Source of the DNA: Accumulibacter sp.
GTDB taxonomy: Bacteria > Pseudomonadota > Gammaproteobacteria > Burkholderiales > Rhodocyclaceae
Length of the DNA: 64,000 bases
Assembly: GCF_036625195.1 (NCBI RefSeq)
Contig: NZ_JAZKUG010000001.1
Coordinates: 2,604,001-2,668,000, forward strand
Reading direction: 5' to 3'
Below the pieces are notes generated by a model, which saw only the letters and a list, made by a program, of their open reading frames with translations, was not told the DNA's origin and made no database searches. A program made the translations under genes and the position numbers. Of the stretch, positions 36,644 through 45,651 are shown in pieces. Numbering within the stretch: the stretch's first letter is position 1; every line of letters begins with the position of its first letter.

Positions 36644-38535
36644 ATGACCGTTCTCCCATCGCGCCACCAGATCGACCGCTTCTTCCTGCTCAGCGGATTC
36701 TGGGTTGTGCTGCACGTCAGCGCCTTCACCACCGGCAATGCATACAGCACGCCGGCACTGGTCGCGTGGACGCTGGCGACGACGATCAGCTATGCCTTTC
36801 TCTACCTCCTGCCGGCGGTCGTCCCGGGCTATGTCCTGCATTACTGGTTGTGTCGGCGCCCCGCCACGCCTGGCGCACGGCTGCGCTCGCCGCCGTCCTG
36901 GTCGGCCTGACGGGAATGGTGCAGGTGCTGCTGTTTGCCGACCGGTGATCCATGAGCATGTACGGTTTTCACATCAACGGCTTCGTCGTCGACCTCGTCT
37001 TCTCGCCCGGCGGCATCGATTCGCTGGGCGCCAGTCGCAGCACCGAGCTGACGGCGGCGCTGATCGTCCTCGCGTTGCTGGCGCTGCAGGCGGCAACATG
37101 GTGGTGGACGCGCATGCGGCAGAGCGAGCAGGCGGCCGCCGCAGTGGCGCCTGCGGGCGCGCTGGGTGCTGCTCGTCATCCTGGGGCTTGGCTCTGGGCG
37201 AGCGGCTCGCCTACGGCTACAGCGCGGCCACCAACTATCAGCCGATCCTCTTTGCCAGCGAGCGCTACCCCTTCTATGTGCCGACGACGTTCCGCAAGCT
37301 GGCGGCCCGCCTCGGCGTCAAGCTGGGCAACGAGACGGCCGAGGGGGTGCAGCTCAGGCATGGTGGCCTGAGTTACCCGCTCGTCCCGTTGCAGGTCGAA
37401 GCGCCGGCACGTCCGCCGAACATCGTCTGGATGGTCGCCGAGTCGTTGCGCTTCGACCTGCTCGATCCGGAGATCATGCCCAATCTGTGGCGAGTTCTCG
37501 GGCAGGCGCTGCGTCTCGAGCAGCACTACAGTGGCGGCAACGGCACCCAGATGGGCATCTTCTCGATGTTCTACGGACTGTACGGCAACTACTGGTTCCC
37601 AATGATCAAGGCGGCCCGCTCGCCCTTGCTGATGGACGTGCTGCAGCAGCAGAACTACCAGTTCAGCCTGCATACCAGCACCGTCTTCACCTACCCGCAG
37701 TTCGACAGGACGGTCTTCCTGAAGATGGACCCGGCCGACATGCAGCCGATCTCCGGACGGCGCACCGCCGTGGGACCGGGACCGGATGAACATCGACCGC
37801 CTGCTTGGCTTCCTGGATCGCCGCGATCCGGGCAGACCGTTCATGGCCTACATGTTCTTCGAGGGGACGCACGCCAACTACAACTTTCCGCCCGACTGCG
37901 TCATCGCCGAGCCCTACATCGACGACTTCAACTATCTGTCGGCCGACTTCAAGGGGCAGATGAGCCGGATCAAGAACCGCTACCTCAACGCCGCGCATCA
38001 CGTCGACCGCCAGATCGGCCGGGTAACGGCCCATCTGCGCGAGAAGGGGCTGCTCGAGGACACGATCGTCATCGTTCTCGGCGACCACGGCGAGGAGTTC
38101 ATGGAGCGCAGCGAGCGCTGGGGGCACGCCGCCGAGTTCAACCGCTACCAGACGGGCACGGTGGCCGTCATCCGGATCCCGGGAGCGAAACCACGCGTGA
38201 TCAGCGGCATCACCAGCCATCTCGACATCCCGGCGACGCTCATGCCGCTGCTCGGCGTGCGCAATCCGCCGCAGGACTACTCGCAGGGGCAGGACCTGCT
38301 GGCACCCGACTTCCGGCGTGATTACGCGGTTGCTGCCGACTGGCATCGCGTGGCCTACATCGGCGAGAAGTACAAGGTGGCCTTTCCGATCAACGCCACG
38401 GGGGCTGTCCGCATGGAGGTGCTGGATGCCGACGACCGGCCGGTCGACGATCCCGAGCGCGCCAAGAGCGAGATCCGGCGCGAAACGGTCGAGATGATGA
38501 ACAACCTGAGCCGCTTCAGCCGGCCGCGGGGCTGA
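36644..38535 (+). pseudogene. YejM/PbgA-like inner-membrane sulfatase-fold protein, frameshifted
   Basis: The parts read as a DUF3413 membrane domain (from MTVLPSRHQIDRFFLLSGFW) followed by a periplasmic alkaline-phosphatase-fold domain: NIVWMVAESLRFDLL, EQHYSGGNGTQMGIFSMFYG, GDHGEEFMERSERWGHA and DYSQGQDLL, all typical of YejM, the cardiolipin- and LPS-sensing regulator of LpxC stability. The frame changes near 36865, 37160, 37183 and 37770, and a stop or a pair of indels lies at 36946-36952. The longest clean frame is about 200 codons before 37770 and about 250 codons after it. Whether it is a true pseudogene or sequence error is open, as all motifs survive. Confidence 0.78.
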
Positions 38536-38549
38536 ACGGCAGGCGGCGA

Positions 38550-39047
38550 ATGGCGACCCATCGCGAGACCCGAGCCATCGGGCTGCCGGTGGACAGGCTG
38601 TTCGACGTTGTTGCCGACGTCGAGAGTTATCCGGACTTCGTGCCGCTGATCCGTGCCGCGCGCGTGCTGCGGCGCGACGCGGCGGCCTACGAAACCGAGC
38701 AGACGCTGGCCGTCGGCGTGCTCGAGCATCGTTTCCGCACGCGGACCGAGCTGTCGCGGCCGCGGGCGATCAGCATCGTTTCGCAGGACCGCTCGTTCTG
38801 CCGCTTCGACATCCGCTGGAACTTTGCGCCTCTGGCAGACGATCGCTGCCAGGTAGACTTTGCCCTCGACTGCGAGTTGCGCTCGCTGTTCCTGATGCCG
38901 GTGCTGCAGCTCCTGATCCTGCCGATGGCGGGCGCCATGGTGGGCGCCTTCGAGCGGCGAGCGCATCTGCTCGCGGCGCAGGCGGTGGTGCGTCGTCTCT
39001 CGCCGTCGCCCGGCAGCCTGCCGGCAGACGACCGGCGACCGGAGTGA
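38550..39047 (+). CDS. SRPBCC-fold protein, RatA/COQ10 family
   Basis: 165 residues, single START-like domain. PVDRLFDVVADVESYPDFVP at the start and VDFALDCELRSLFLMPVLQLL near the end fit the RatA/COQ10 group, which in bacteria includes a ribosome-association toxin and in mitochondria a coenzyme Q-binding protein. No ratB gene follows, so a toxin role cannot be assumed; lipid or quinone binding is as likely. ATG 38550 follows GGCAGGCGG 14 bases after the sulfatase stop. Confidence 0.85.
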   Translation: MATHRETRAIGLPVDRLFDVVADVESYPDFVPLIRAARVLRRDAAAYETEQTLAVGVLEHRFRTRTELSRPRAISIVSQDRSFCRFDIRWNFAPLADDRCQVDFALDCELRSLFLMPVLQLLILPMAGAMVGAFERRAHLLAAQAVVRRLSPSPGSLPADDRRPE

Positions 39048-39094
39048 ACGGCAGGCAGTACGCAGCTTGTCGAGATCTTGAGCCCGCGGGCAGG

Positions 39095-39100
39095 TAAAAT
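39095..39100 (+). promoter_or_regulatory. Putative -10 (TAAAAT) for glnS
   Basis: TAAAAT is 29 bases before the glnS start codon. No -35 with correct spacing is seen. Confidence 0.3.
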
Positions 39101-39129
39101 GCCGCTCTTGTCGAAACGGGGGTTGCCAC

Positions 39130-40974
39130 GTGAGCCAGGAGTCCAGCAGCAGGGCGGCGAGTTCGTCCGCACTCGTCAGTACCAACTTCATCCGCAACAT
39201 CATCGAGGCCGACCTCGCCGCCGGCACGCACGCGCAGCGTCGCTGGTCGGGCCGGCCTGGTCCGGGAGCACAGCAGCTTGCCGGGCCGCTCGATCCCGCG
39301 CGCATCCGCACGCGTTTCCCGCCCGAACCGAATGGTTACCTGCACTTCGGCCATGCCAAGTCGATCTGCCTCAACTTCGGGCTGGCGCAGGATTATGACG
39401 GTCGTTGCCACCTGCGTTTCGACGACACCAATCCGGAAAGGGAGGAGCAGGAGTACGTCGATTCGATCATCGAATCGGTCCGCTGGCTCGGTTTCTCCTG
39501 GGAGGCCGGCGCGGACGGGGCGGCGCAGGCGGAGTGCAACCTCTATTACGCCTCGGATTACTTCGACTGGATGATCGCTTTCGCCGAGTACCTGATCGAC
39601 AGCGGCCATGCCTATGTCGACAGCCAGAGCGCGGAGGAGATGCGTGCCAGCCGCGGCACGCTGACCGAGCCCGGCAGGGACTCGCCCTTTCGTCAGCGCA
39701 GCGTCGCTGAGAACATGAGTCTGTTCCGGCGCATGCAGCAGGGGGAGTTCCCCGATGGTGCGCATGTCCTGCGGGCGCGCATCGACATGGCTTCGGCGAA
39801 CATCAACCTGCGTGATCCGGCGATCTATCGCATTCGTCATGCCAGTCACCACAACACCGGCGACCGCTGGTGCGTCTATCCGATGTACACCTACGCGCAT
39901 CCGATCGAGGATGCGCTCGAGAACATCACCCATTCGATCTGCACGCTCGAGTTCGCCGACCAGCGGCCGTTCTACGACTGGCTGCTCGAGCGTCTCGCCG
40001 AAGGCGGCGTGCTGCAGCGTCCGTTGCCGCAACAGATCGAGTTCTCGCGCCTCAACCTGAGCTATATCGTCCTCTCCAAACGCAAGCTGATCCAGCTCGT
40101 TGACGAGGGGCATGTGGCGGGCTGGGACGATCCGCGCCTGCCGACACTCGTCGGCGCGCGCCGGCGCGGCTACCCCGCCGAGGGATTCCGCCGGTTCGCC
40201 GAACGGGTCGGTGCCTCACGATCGGATTCGCTGATCGAGTACTCGCAGCTCGAGGACACGATGCGCGAGGTGCTCAACGAGTCGGCTGAGCGGCGCATGG
40301 CGGTGCTCGATCCGTTGCGGCTGATCATCGACAACTACCCGGCGGGCGAGAGCGAGGAGTGCCTGGCGGCGAATCATCCGCTGCAGCCGGAGCGCGGCAG
40401 GCGCGTGCTGCCTTTCGGCCGCGAGCTGTGGATCGAGCGCGACGATTTCATGCTGCAGCCAAGCAAGGGTTACCACCGCCTCCATCCGGGCAATCTGGTC
40501 CGCCTGCGCCACGCCTATGTCGTTCGTTGCACCGGTTGCGAGCACGATGCGAGCGGTGCCGTCAGCGCAGTGCATTGCGAATACCTGCCGGATTCCCGCA
40601 GCGGGACTGCCGGTGCCGACCAGTACAAGGTGAAGGGCAACCTGCACTGGGTGTCGATTGCCGCCGCCTGCCGCGCCGAGGTGCGCCTCTACGACCGGCT
40701 GTTCGCGGTTGCCGCTCCCGGCGCACGGCGTGAGGGCGACCCCGAGGGAGTCGAGCGCGACTTCCGCGATGACATCAATCCGGCCAGCATGCGCGTCATC
40801 GAGGCATGGGTCGAGCCCTCGCTGCGCGACACCCGCGCCGAGGAGTGCTTCCAGTTCGAACGGCACGGCTACTTCGTCGCCGACAGGGTCGACTCGAAGC
40901 CGGGGGCACTGGTCTTCAACCGCACGGTGACGCTGCGCGATTCGTGGGCGGCGCAGGCCGGTCCGCGTCGCTGA
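39130..40974 (+). CDS. glnS: Glutaminyl-tRNA synthetase
   Basis: 614 residues, class I. The HIGH-type motif is PPEPNGYLHFGHAKS and the KMSKS-type motif is VLSKRKL; the GlnRS anticodon-binding beta-barrels (RLHPGNLVRLRHAYVV and HYVA-like YKVKGNLHWVS) follow. It is about 60 residues longer than E. coli GlnRS because of an insertion of about 21 residues (RRWSGRPGPGAQQLAGPLDP) between the N-terminal helix and the catalytic core, and a longer C-terminus. GTG 39130 start preceded by TTGCCAC, no strong ribosome site. With gltX also present, tRNA-Gln is charged directly. Confidence 0.96.
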   Translation: MSQESSSRAASSSALVSTNFIRNIIEADLAAGTHAQRRWSGRPGPGAQQLAGPLDPARIRTRFPPEPNGYLHFGHAKSICLNFGLAQDYDGRCHLRFDDTNPEREEQEYVDSIIESVRWLGFSWEAGADGAAQAECNLYYASDYFDWMIAFAEYLIDSGHAYVDSQSAEEMRASRGTLTEPGRDSPFRQRSVAENMSLFRRMQQGEFPDGAHVLRARIDMASANINLRDPAIYRIRHASHHNTGDRWCVYPMYTYAHPIEDALENITHSICTLEFADQRPFYDWLLERLAEGGVLQRPLPQQIEFSRLNLSYIVLSKRKLIQLVDEGHVAGWDDPRLPTLVGARRRGYPAEGFRRFAERVGASRSDSLIEYSQLEDTMREVLNESAERRMAVLDPLRLIIDNYPAGESEECLAANHPLQPERGRRVLPFGRELWIERDDFMLQPSKGYHRLHPGNLVRLRHAYVVRCTGCEHDASGAVSAVHCEYLPDSRSGTAGADQYKVKGNLHWVSIAAACRAEVRLYDRLFAVAAPGARREGDPEGVERDFRDDINPASMRVIEAWVEPSLRDTRAEECFQFERHGYFVADRVDSKPGALVFNRTVTLRDSWAAQAGPRR

Positions 40975-40992
40975 GCGGGTGGCGCGCCGCGC

Positions 40993-41355
40993 TCACTCCC
41001 CCTGCAGCAGTTCGAGGACCTTCTCCGGCGGGCGGCCGACGACGGCCCGATCTCCACGGACGACGATCGGCCGTTCGATCAGGATCGGGTGGGCGACCAG
41101 CGCGTCGAGCCACTCGTCTTCGCTCAGCGTCCGGCCGGCGTAGAACTGCCGGAAGACGGCCTCGCCGCGGCGGACCAGTCCGGCTGCCGGCATGTCGAGC
41201 TGGCGCAGCAGCAGGCGCAGTTCGTCGCGTTTTGGCGGCGTCTCCAGATAGTCGATGATCTCGACGGGACCGCCGTTTTGCGAGAGCAATTGGCAGGCGG
41301 CGCGGCTCTTCGAGCAGCGCCGGTTGTGATAGATGCGCACGGGGATCTGGCTCAT
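40993..41355 (-). CDS. arsC: Arsenate reductase, glutaredoxin-coupled
   Basis: 120 residues of the ArsC/Spx fold. Catalytic Cys14 lies in NRRCSKSRAA, and the conserved Arg residues in LVRRGEAVFR and PILIERPIVV support arsenate reductase. It reduces As(V) to As(III) for export; no arsB or arsR is nearby, so it may act with a distant exporter. ATG 41355 has GAGGAGC nine bases upstream in the messenger. The same family includes YffB-like proteins, so specificity is inferred. Confidence 0.85.
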   Translation of the reverse strand: MSQIPVRIYHNRRCSKSRAACQLLSQNGGPVEIIDYLETPPKRDELRLLLRQLDMPAAGLVRRGEAVFRQFYAGRTLSEDEWLDALVAHPILIERPIVVRGDRAVVGRPPEKVLELLQGE

Positions 41356-41412
41356 TCGCTTGCTCCTCGGGAGGGTGGGTCGAGAGGCGGTCGCTGGTGC
41401 CGGTTGCACCCG

Positions 41413-42024
41413 CTAACGCCAGAGACTCAAAGGTGGGTCGGTGATGACTGCGCGCAGCACGTCGCTGCGCGAGACCAATCCGACCAGTGCGTCGCTCTCA
41501 TTGACGATCGGCACGCCATCGACCCCGTGTTCGAGCATGACCTGAGCGATGCGGCGGATATCGGTGACCGGATCGGCGGTGACGACTGGCGTGGTCATCA
41601 CGTCGCCGACCTGACGCGCCATGATGTCACGCGGGCCGTCCGCATCGAGGTTGAGCGTGGTCAGCAGATCACGTTCGCTGACGATGCCGACCAGTCGGTA
41701 GCCGGCATCGAGCACCGGTGCCTGGTGGATGCGCCGTGCGAGCAGCAGGCGCCAGGCGCGCTCGACGGTATCTTCACTGAAAAGCGAAACAACCGGCCGT
41801 TGCATGATCTGGTAGGCATGGTAGAGCGGGCCGCGATCGCCATCGACGCGCAGCATCTGGCGGTAGGCGCTGATCGCCTGCGCGCTCGGCGTGCCGGACA
41901 CGGCGCGCGCTTCTTCGCCGGCGACCGGCTGCACCGGACGACTGCGCGCGACCGCTGCCACCTCGCCGAGTCTCTCGAAGGTGCCGCGGAAAATGGGGCC
42001 GCTCAGGCCGTAGACGGCAAACAT
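41413..42024 (-). CDS. Tandem CBS-domain protein
   Basis: 203 residues. Two CBS modules (about 75-130: IMQRPVVSLFSEDTVERAWRLL; and 140-195: MTTPVVTADPVTDIRRIAQVML with VSRSDVLRAVI; shown in shortened form) follow a 70-residue unstructured N-terminus (VYGLSGPIF then SAYRQM). CBS pairs bind adenine nucleotides as energy sensors; without a partner domain the target is unknown. It starts 471 bases from the next gene. The arsC gene is 57 bases downstream on the same strand. Confidence 0.88.
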   Translation of the reverse strand: MFAVYGLSGPIFRGTFERLGEVAAVARSRPVQPVAGEEARAVSGTPSAQAISAYRQMLRVDGDRGPLYHAYQIMQRPVVSLFSEDTVERAWRLLLARRIHQAPVLDAGYRLVGIVSERDLLTTLNLDADGPRDIMARQVGDVMTTPVVTADPVTDIRRIAQVMLEHGVDGVPIVNESDALVGLVSRSDVLRAVITDPPLSLWR

Positions 42025-42495
42025 TGCAGCCTCATGCGGTGTGACCGAATCTGCCGCACGGCGCGCCAGCGACCTTTCCCGGTCGTGCCCGCGGACGACA
42101 CCGGCGGGCGCCGCCCGCGGGCTCCTCGCGGCTTGCTCTGGTCCTCCACCCTGACTCCCTCCTCTGGTGAAAAAGCGTCGAAGACCAAGCGAGAAAAGGG
42201 CCGACCGCGCGAGCGCGGCCGGCCAAGCTGTCGGCAGCGTGCTGCCGCAGTACTCCGGATTGTTGCTTTTCCGGGATCAAGCAGAAAACGTACCATCAAG
42301 CGAAGCGCCCTGATTTAGCAGCCTTGTGGCGTGCGGTGTCGGACCACATGGTCCGCTACTGTAAAGCTTTTCGACAGCCTGCGTCACCCGGCAGCACGCG
42401 GGACGTCGGCGACCGGTGTGTGGCCCGCCATGCGGCAGGCTGTCGGCAGCACGCCATCCTGCCGCAACTGCCGGCAACCGTTGCTGGGCAAGGAA
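42025..42495. other. Intergenic region, no gene seen
   Basis: 471 bases between the CBS gene start and the 3' end of an ABC permease gene. Contains the imperfect palindrome GGACCACATGGTCC near 42341 and GC-rich short inverted repeats, but no coding fragment, tRNA or clear promoter. Confidence 0.4.
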
Positions 42496-43701
42496 TCACT
42501 CGGCACGCAGGGCGTCGACGGCGTTCAGGCGGGCAGCGCGTCGTGCCGGCAGCACGCCCGCCAGCAGTCCGATGACGATGGTCAGCGCTTCAGCCAGGGC
42601 AACGAAACTGAACGGGGTGTGTACCGGCAGTGCCGGCAGCAACAGGTGGAGAAGCTGCGCGACGCCGATGCCGAGCAGCAGGCCGAGCAGTCCACCGAGC
42701 GCGGAGAGGGCCACCGCCTCGCCGAGAAAGAGGCCGAGGATGCTGCGCCGCGGGGCGCCCAGGGCAACCAGCAGGCCGATTTCTCCCGTCCGCTCGGCGA
42801 CGGCGATGGTCATGATCGTGGCGATGCCGACGGCACCGACGAGGAGCGAGATGCTGCCCAGCGCGCCGACGGCCATGGTCAGGACATCGAGGATGTTCGA
42901 CAGCGTGCGCAGCATGTCTTCCTGCGTCGTGATGGTGAAATCCTCGCGTCCGTGGCGGGCCTTCAGCGTTGCCGTGACCAGTGCACTGACCGCGGCCGCC
43001 GGCACGCCCTCCTCGTACGACAGGTCGATCTTCATGATGCCATCGCGGTTGTACAGTTCGAGTGCCCGCGCGGTCGGGATGTAGGCGGCGTCGTCGAGGT
43101 CGATGCCGAGGATCTGCCCCTTCGCCTCGAGGACACCGATGACGCGAAACTGCATGCCGCCGACACGCAACTTTGCACCCAGCGGATTCGCCGGCCCGAA
43201 CAGTTCCTCCTTCAGCCGGGCGCCGAGGACGACGAAGGCGCGGGCGGAATCCGCTTCATCGGCGGGCAGGAACTGGCCGCTGCGCACGCCAATGCTGAAC
43301 ACCCGCAGCATCGCCGCACCGACGCCGTTGACCGTCGTTCGCCGCAGGCGGCCGTTGGCGGCGACCTCGGTGTTGCCCCAGACGGTGGCGGTCATTCCCG
43401 TCACATGTGGCAGGCGCTCGAGCGCGCGTGCGTCGTCGAGCGTCAGCGGTCGTACCGAAGTCGGGATGCCGGTCGGCGCCGGGCCGGAGGTCTTGATCCG
43501 GCCAGGTGCGACGCTGATGACGTTGGTGCCGAACTGGGTGAACTCGGCGAGGACGAAACGATGGATCCCCTCGCCGATCGAGGTCAGCAGGATCACCGCG
43601 GCAATGCCGACGGCGATGCCGAGCAAGGTCAGGAAGCTGCGCAGCCGGTGTGCGCGCAGGGCGCGCAGGGCGAACTGGAGCATGTCCTGGCTGCGGATCA
43701 T
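42496..43701 (-). CDS. MacB-type ABC transporter permease (second copy)
   Basis: 401 residues. An N-terminal helix (ALRALRAHRLRSFLTLLGIAVG), a large periplasmic MacB_PCD domain (about residues 40-260) and three C-terminal FtsX helices (LVGAVGIATIMTIAVAERTGEIGLL). This is the mechanotransmission type of exporter permease. It is the last gene of a four-gene operon (membrane fusion protein, ATPase, permease, permease) and would pair with the other permease to form a heterodimer. ATG 43701 has GGGAAGC upstream; ATG 43683 is possible. Confidence 0.9.
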   Translation of the reverse strand: MIRSQDMLQFALRALRAHRLRSFLTLLGIAVGIAAVILLTSIGEGIHRFVLAEFTQFGTNVISVAPGRIKTSGPAPTGIPTSVRPLTLDDARALERLPHVTGMTATVWGNTEVAANGRLRRTTVNGVGAAMLRVFSIGVRSGQFLPADEADSARAFVVLGARLKEELFGPANPLGAKLRVGGMQFRVIGVLEAKGQILGIDLDDAAYIPTARALELYNRDGIMKIDLSYEEGVPAAAVSALVTATLKARHGREDFTITTQEDMLRTLSNILDVLTMAVGALGSISLLVGAVGIATIMTIAVAERTGEIGLLVALGAPRRSILGLFLGEAVALSALGGLLGLLLGIGVAQLLHLLLPALPVHTPFSFVALAEALTIVIGLLAGVLPARRAARLNAVDALRAE

Positions 43702-43732
43702 CGCGTGCTTCCCGCTTTCCCGGTCGCTCGCC

Positions 43733-44941
43733 TCAGCGCCGGGCCAGCGACTGCACGGGATCGAGAAGCGCCGCGCGGCGCGCCGGCAGGACGCCGAAGG
43801 CGAGGCCGGTGGCGAGCGCGGTGGCCACTCCGGCGAACACCGCCCAATCCGGCGGCAGCGCCGGAAAAGCCGGGTACAACTGGCGGATCAGCGCGGCAGC
43901 CGCGTGCCCGAGGGCGAAGCCGAGCAGGGCGCCGGCGAGCGAGAGCATCGCTGCCTCGGTGAGGAAGACATTGCGGATCGTCGTGCGCGTCGCGCCGAGG
44001 GCCTTCAGCAGGCCGATCTCGGCCGTCCGCTGGGTGACCGAGACGAGCATCACGTTCATCACCAGGATGCCGGCGACGGCCAGGCTGATCGCGGCAATGC
44101 CGGCGACGGCGACGGTCAGCGTGCCGAGGATGCGGTCGAAGGTGGCGAGCACGGCATCCTGCGTGATGACCGTCACGTCCTGTTCGCCCTCGTGGCGCAG
44201 CCTGATGATCTCGCTCACCTGCGCCTTCGCCGGCGCGATCGCTTCGCGGCCGTTGGCCTCGACGAGGATGCGGAAGAGGGTGTTGCTGTTGAACATCGCC
44301 TGCGCCAGAGCCACCGGCACGATCACCAGTTCGTCGGTGTTCATGCCCAGTCCCTGGCCGGTCGCGGCGAGGACGCCGACGATGCGGACACGTCGATCGC
44401 CGACCCGGACGAGTTGGCCGAGGGCTTCGTCGCGGCCGAACAACTCGTCACGGATGCGCGCGCCGATGACTGCTTCCGACGCGCCGCGGCGCCAGTCCCC
44501 TGGCGGCAGGAAGCGGCCCTGGGCGAGGCTGAGGCGGCGCACGGCGATGAACTCGGCCGTCGTCCCGGCGACCATCACCTCGCGCAGGCGGCCGCCGACG
44601 CTGATCTCCGACGTGCCGACGGCCAGTGGCGCCACCCGGTGGACGGCGCTGGCGCGGAGCAGGGCCTGCGCGTCGTCGATCGTCAGGTCGCGCGGGGTGC
44701 TGGTGATGGCGTTGCCGGGATTGAAGCCACCGGTCTGCGAGCGGCCGGGGAGGACGATCACCAGGTTGCTGCCGATCGCCGAGAACTGGTTGAGGACGTA
44801 GCGCCGGGCGCCGTCGGCGAGCGCGGTGAGGACGACGACGGCAGCGACGCCAATCGCCATGGCGAGGATCAGCAGGCTGGTGCGCAGCGGGCTGCCGGTT
44901 GCCGCGTCGCGCGCGAAACGGATCAGGTCGGCAGCGCGCAT
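43733..44941 (-). CDS. MacB-type ABC transporter permease (first copy)
   Basis: 402 residues, same architecture as its downstream neighbour: helix 1 (SLLILAMAIGVAAVVVLTAL), MacB_PCD domain, three C-terminal helices with VMLVSVTQRTAEIGLLKALG. The two permeases are clearly diverged paralogues. It overlaps the ATPase gene by 19 bases (44923-44941), indicating tight co-translation. The substrate is unknown; such exporters move lipoproteins, peptides or macrolides. Confidence 0.9.
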   Translation of the reverse strand: MRAADLIRFARDAATGSPLRTSLLILAMAIGVAAVVVLTALADGARRYVLNQFSAIGSNLVIVLPGRSQTGGFNPGNAITSTPRDLTIDDAQALLRASAVHRVAPLAVGTSEISVGGRLREVMVAGTTAEFIAVRRLSLAQGRFLPPGDWRRGASEAVIGARIRDELFGRDEALGQLVRVGDRRVRIVGVLAATGQGLGMNTDELVIVPVALAQAMFNSNTLFRILVEANGREAIAPAKAQVSEIIRLRHEGEQDVTVITQDAVLATFDRILGTLTVAVAGIAAISLAVAGILVMNVMLVSVTQRTAEIGLLKALGATRTTIRNVFLTEAAMLSLAGALLGFALGHAAAALIRQLYPAFPALPPDWAVFAGVATALATGLAFGVLPARRAALLDPVQSLARR

Positions 44942-45648
44942 GCTTCGCCCGGCCAGCCGACGCTGCGTGCCCGGTCGTGCTGCAACGTGCCGTCCGCCAT
45001 CAGCAGTTGCCGACGCGCGCGCGCGCCCAGGGCGCCGTCATGGGTGACGACGATCAGGGTCACGCCAGTGCCGTTGAGCGCCTCGAGCAGGCGCATGACC
45101 TCCTCGCCGGTCGTCCGGTCGAGGTTGCCGGTTGGCTCGTCGGCGAGGACCAGCGCCGGCTTCATGATCGTTGCGCGCGCGATCGCCACCCGCTGGCGCT
45201 GTCCGCCCGAAAGCTGATCGGGTCGGTGGTCGGCGCGGTTCTCCAGTCCGTAGTCGCGCAGCGCCTGCCGCACGCGTTCGCCACGTTGCGCTGGCGGGAT
45301 GCCGGCGAGCACCATCGGCAGGGCAATGTTCTCGGTCGCCGTCAGGCGCGGGACGAGGTGGAAACTCTGGAAGACGAAGCCGATCCGCTCGCTGCGCACG
45401 CGCGCCTGCTCGTCGGCCGAGAGGGTGGTGACGTCACGGCCGGCGAGGCGGTAGCTGCCGCTGTCCGGCCGGTCGAGCAGGCCGAGCAGGTTGAGCAGCG
45501 TCGACTTGCCCGACCCGGACGGCCCCATCACCGACACATATTCGCCGCCGCTGATGCACAGGTCGATCGACTGCAGCGCGTGGACCCGGCTTTCACCGAG
45601 ATGGAAGACCCTTTCGATGGCCGACAGCTCGATCAGTGGGGCGCCCAT
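44923..45648 (-). CDS. ABC transporter ATP-binding protein (MacB/LolD type)
   Basis: 241 residues. Walker A GPSGSGKST (residues 42-50), Q-loop in FVFQSFHLVP, signature LSGGQRQRVAIARA, Walker B ALVLADEPTGNLD and the H-loop THD are all intact. This is the standalone ATPase of the LolD/MacB group. It starts 3 bases after the membrane fusion protein stop and overlaps the first permease gene by 19 bases. Confidence 0.95.
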   Translation of the reverse strand: MGAPLIELSAIERVFHLGESRVHALQSIDLCISGGEYVSVMGPSGSGKSTLLNLLGLLDRPDSGSYRLAGRDVTTLSADEQARVRSERIGFVFQSFHLVPRLTATENIALPMVLAGIPPAQRGERVRQALRDYGLENRADHRPDQLSGGQRQRVAIARATIMKPALVLADEPTGNLDRTTGEEVMRLLEALNGTGVTLIVVTHDGALGARARRQLLMADGTLQHDRARSVGWPGEACALPT

Positions 45649-45651
45649 CGC

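Noticed and set aside
38550..39047. RatA toxin of a toxin-antitoxin pair
   Set aside because: No ratB-like partner follows; the fold is shared by lipid- or quinone-binding proteins, so a toxin name would be unsupported.
42340..42355. GGACCACATGGTCC palindrome as an operator
   Set aside because: The two central bases break the symmetry and no regulator gene is adjacent, so it is not supportable.
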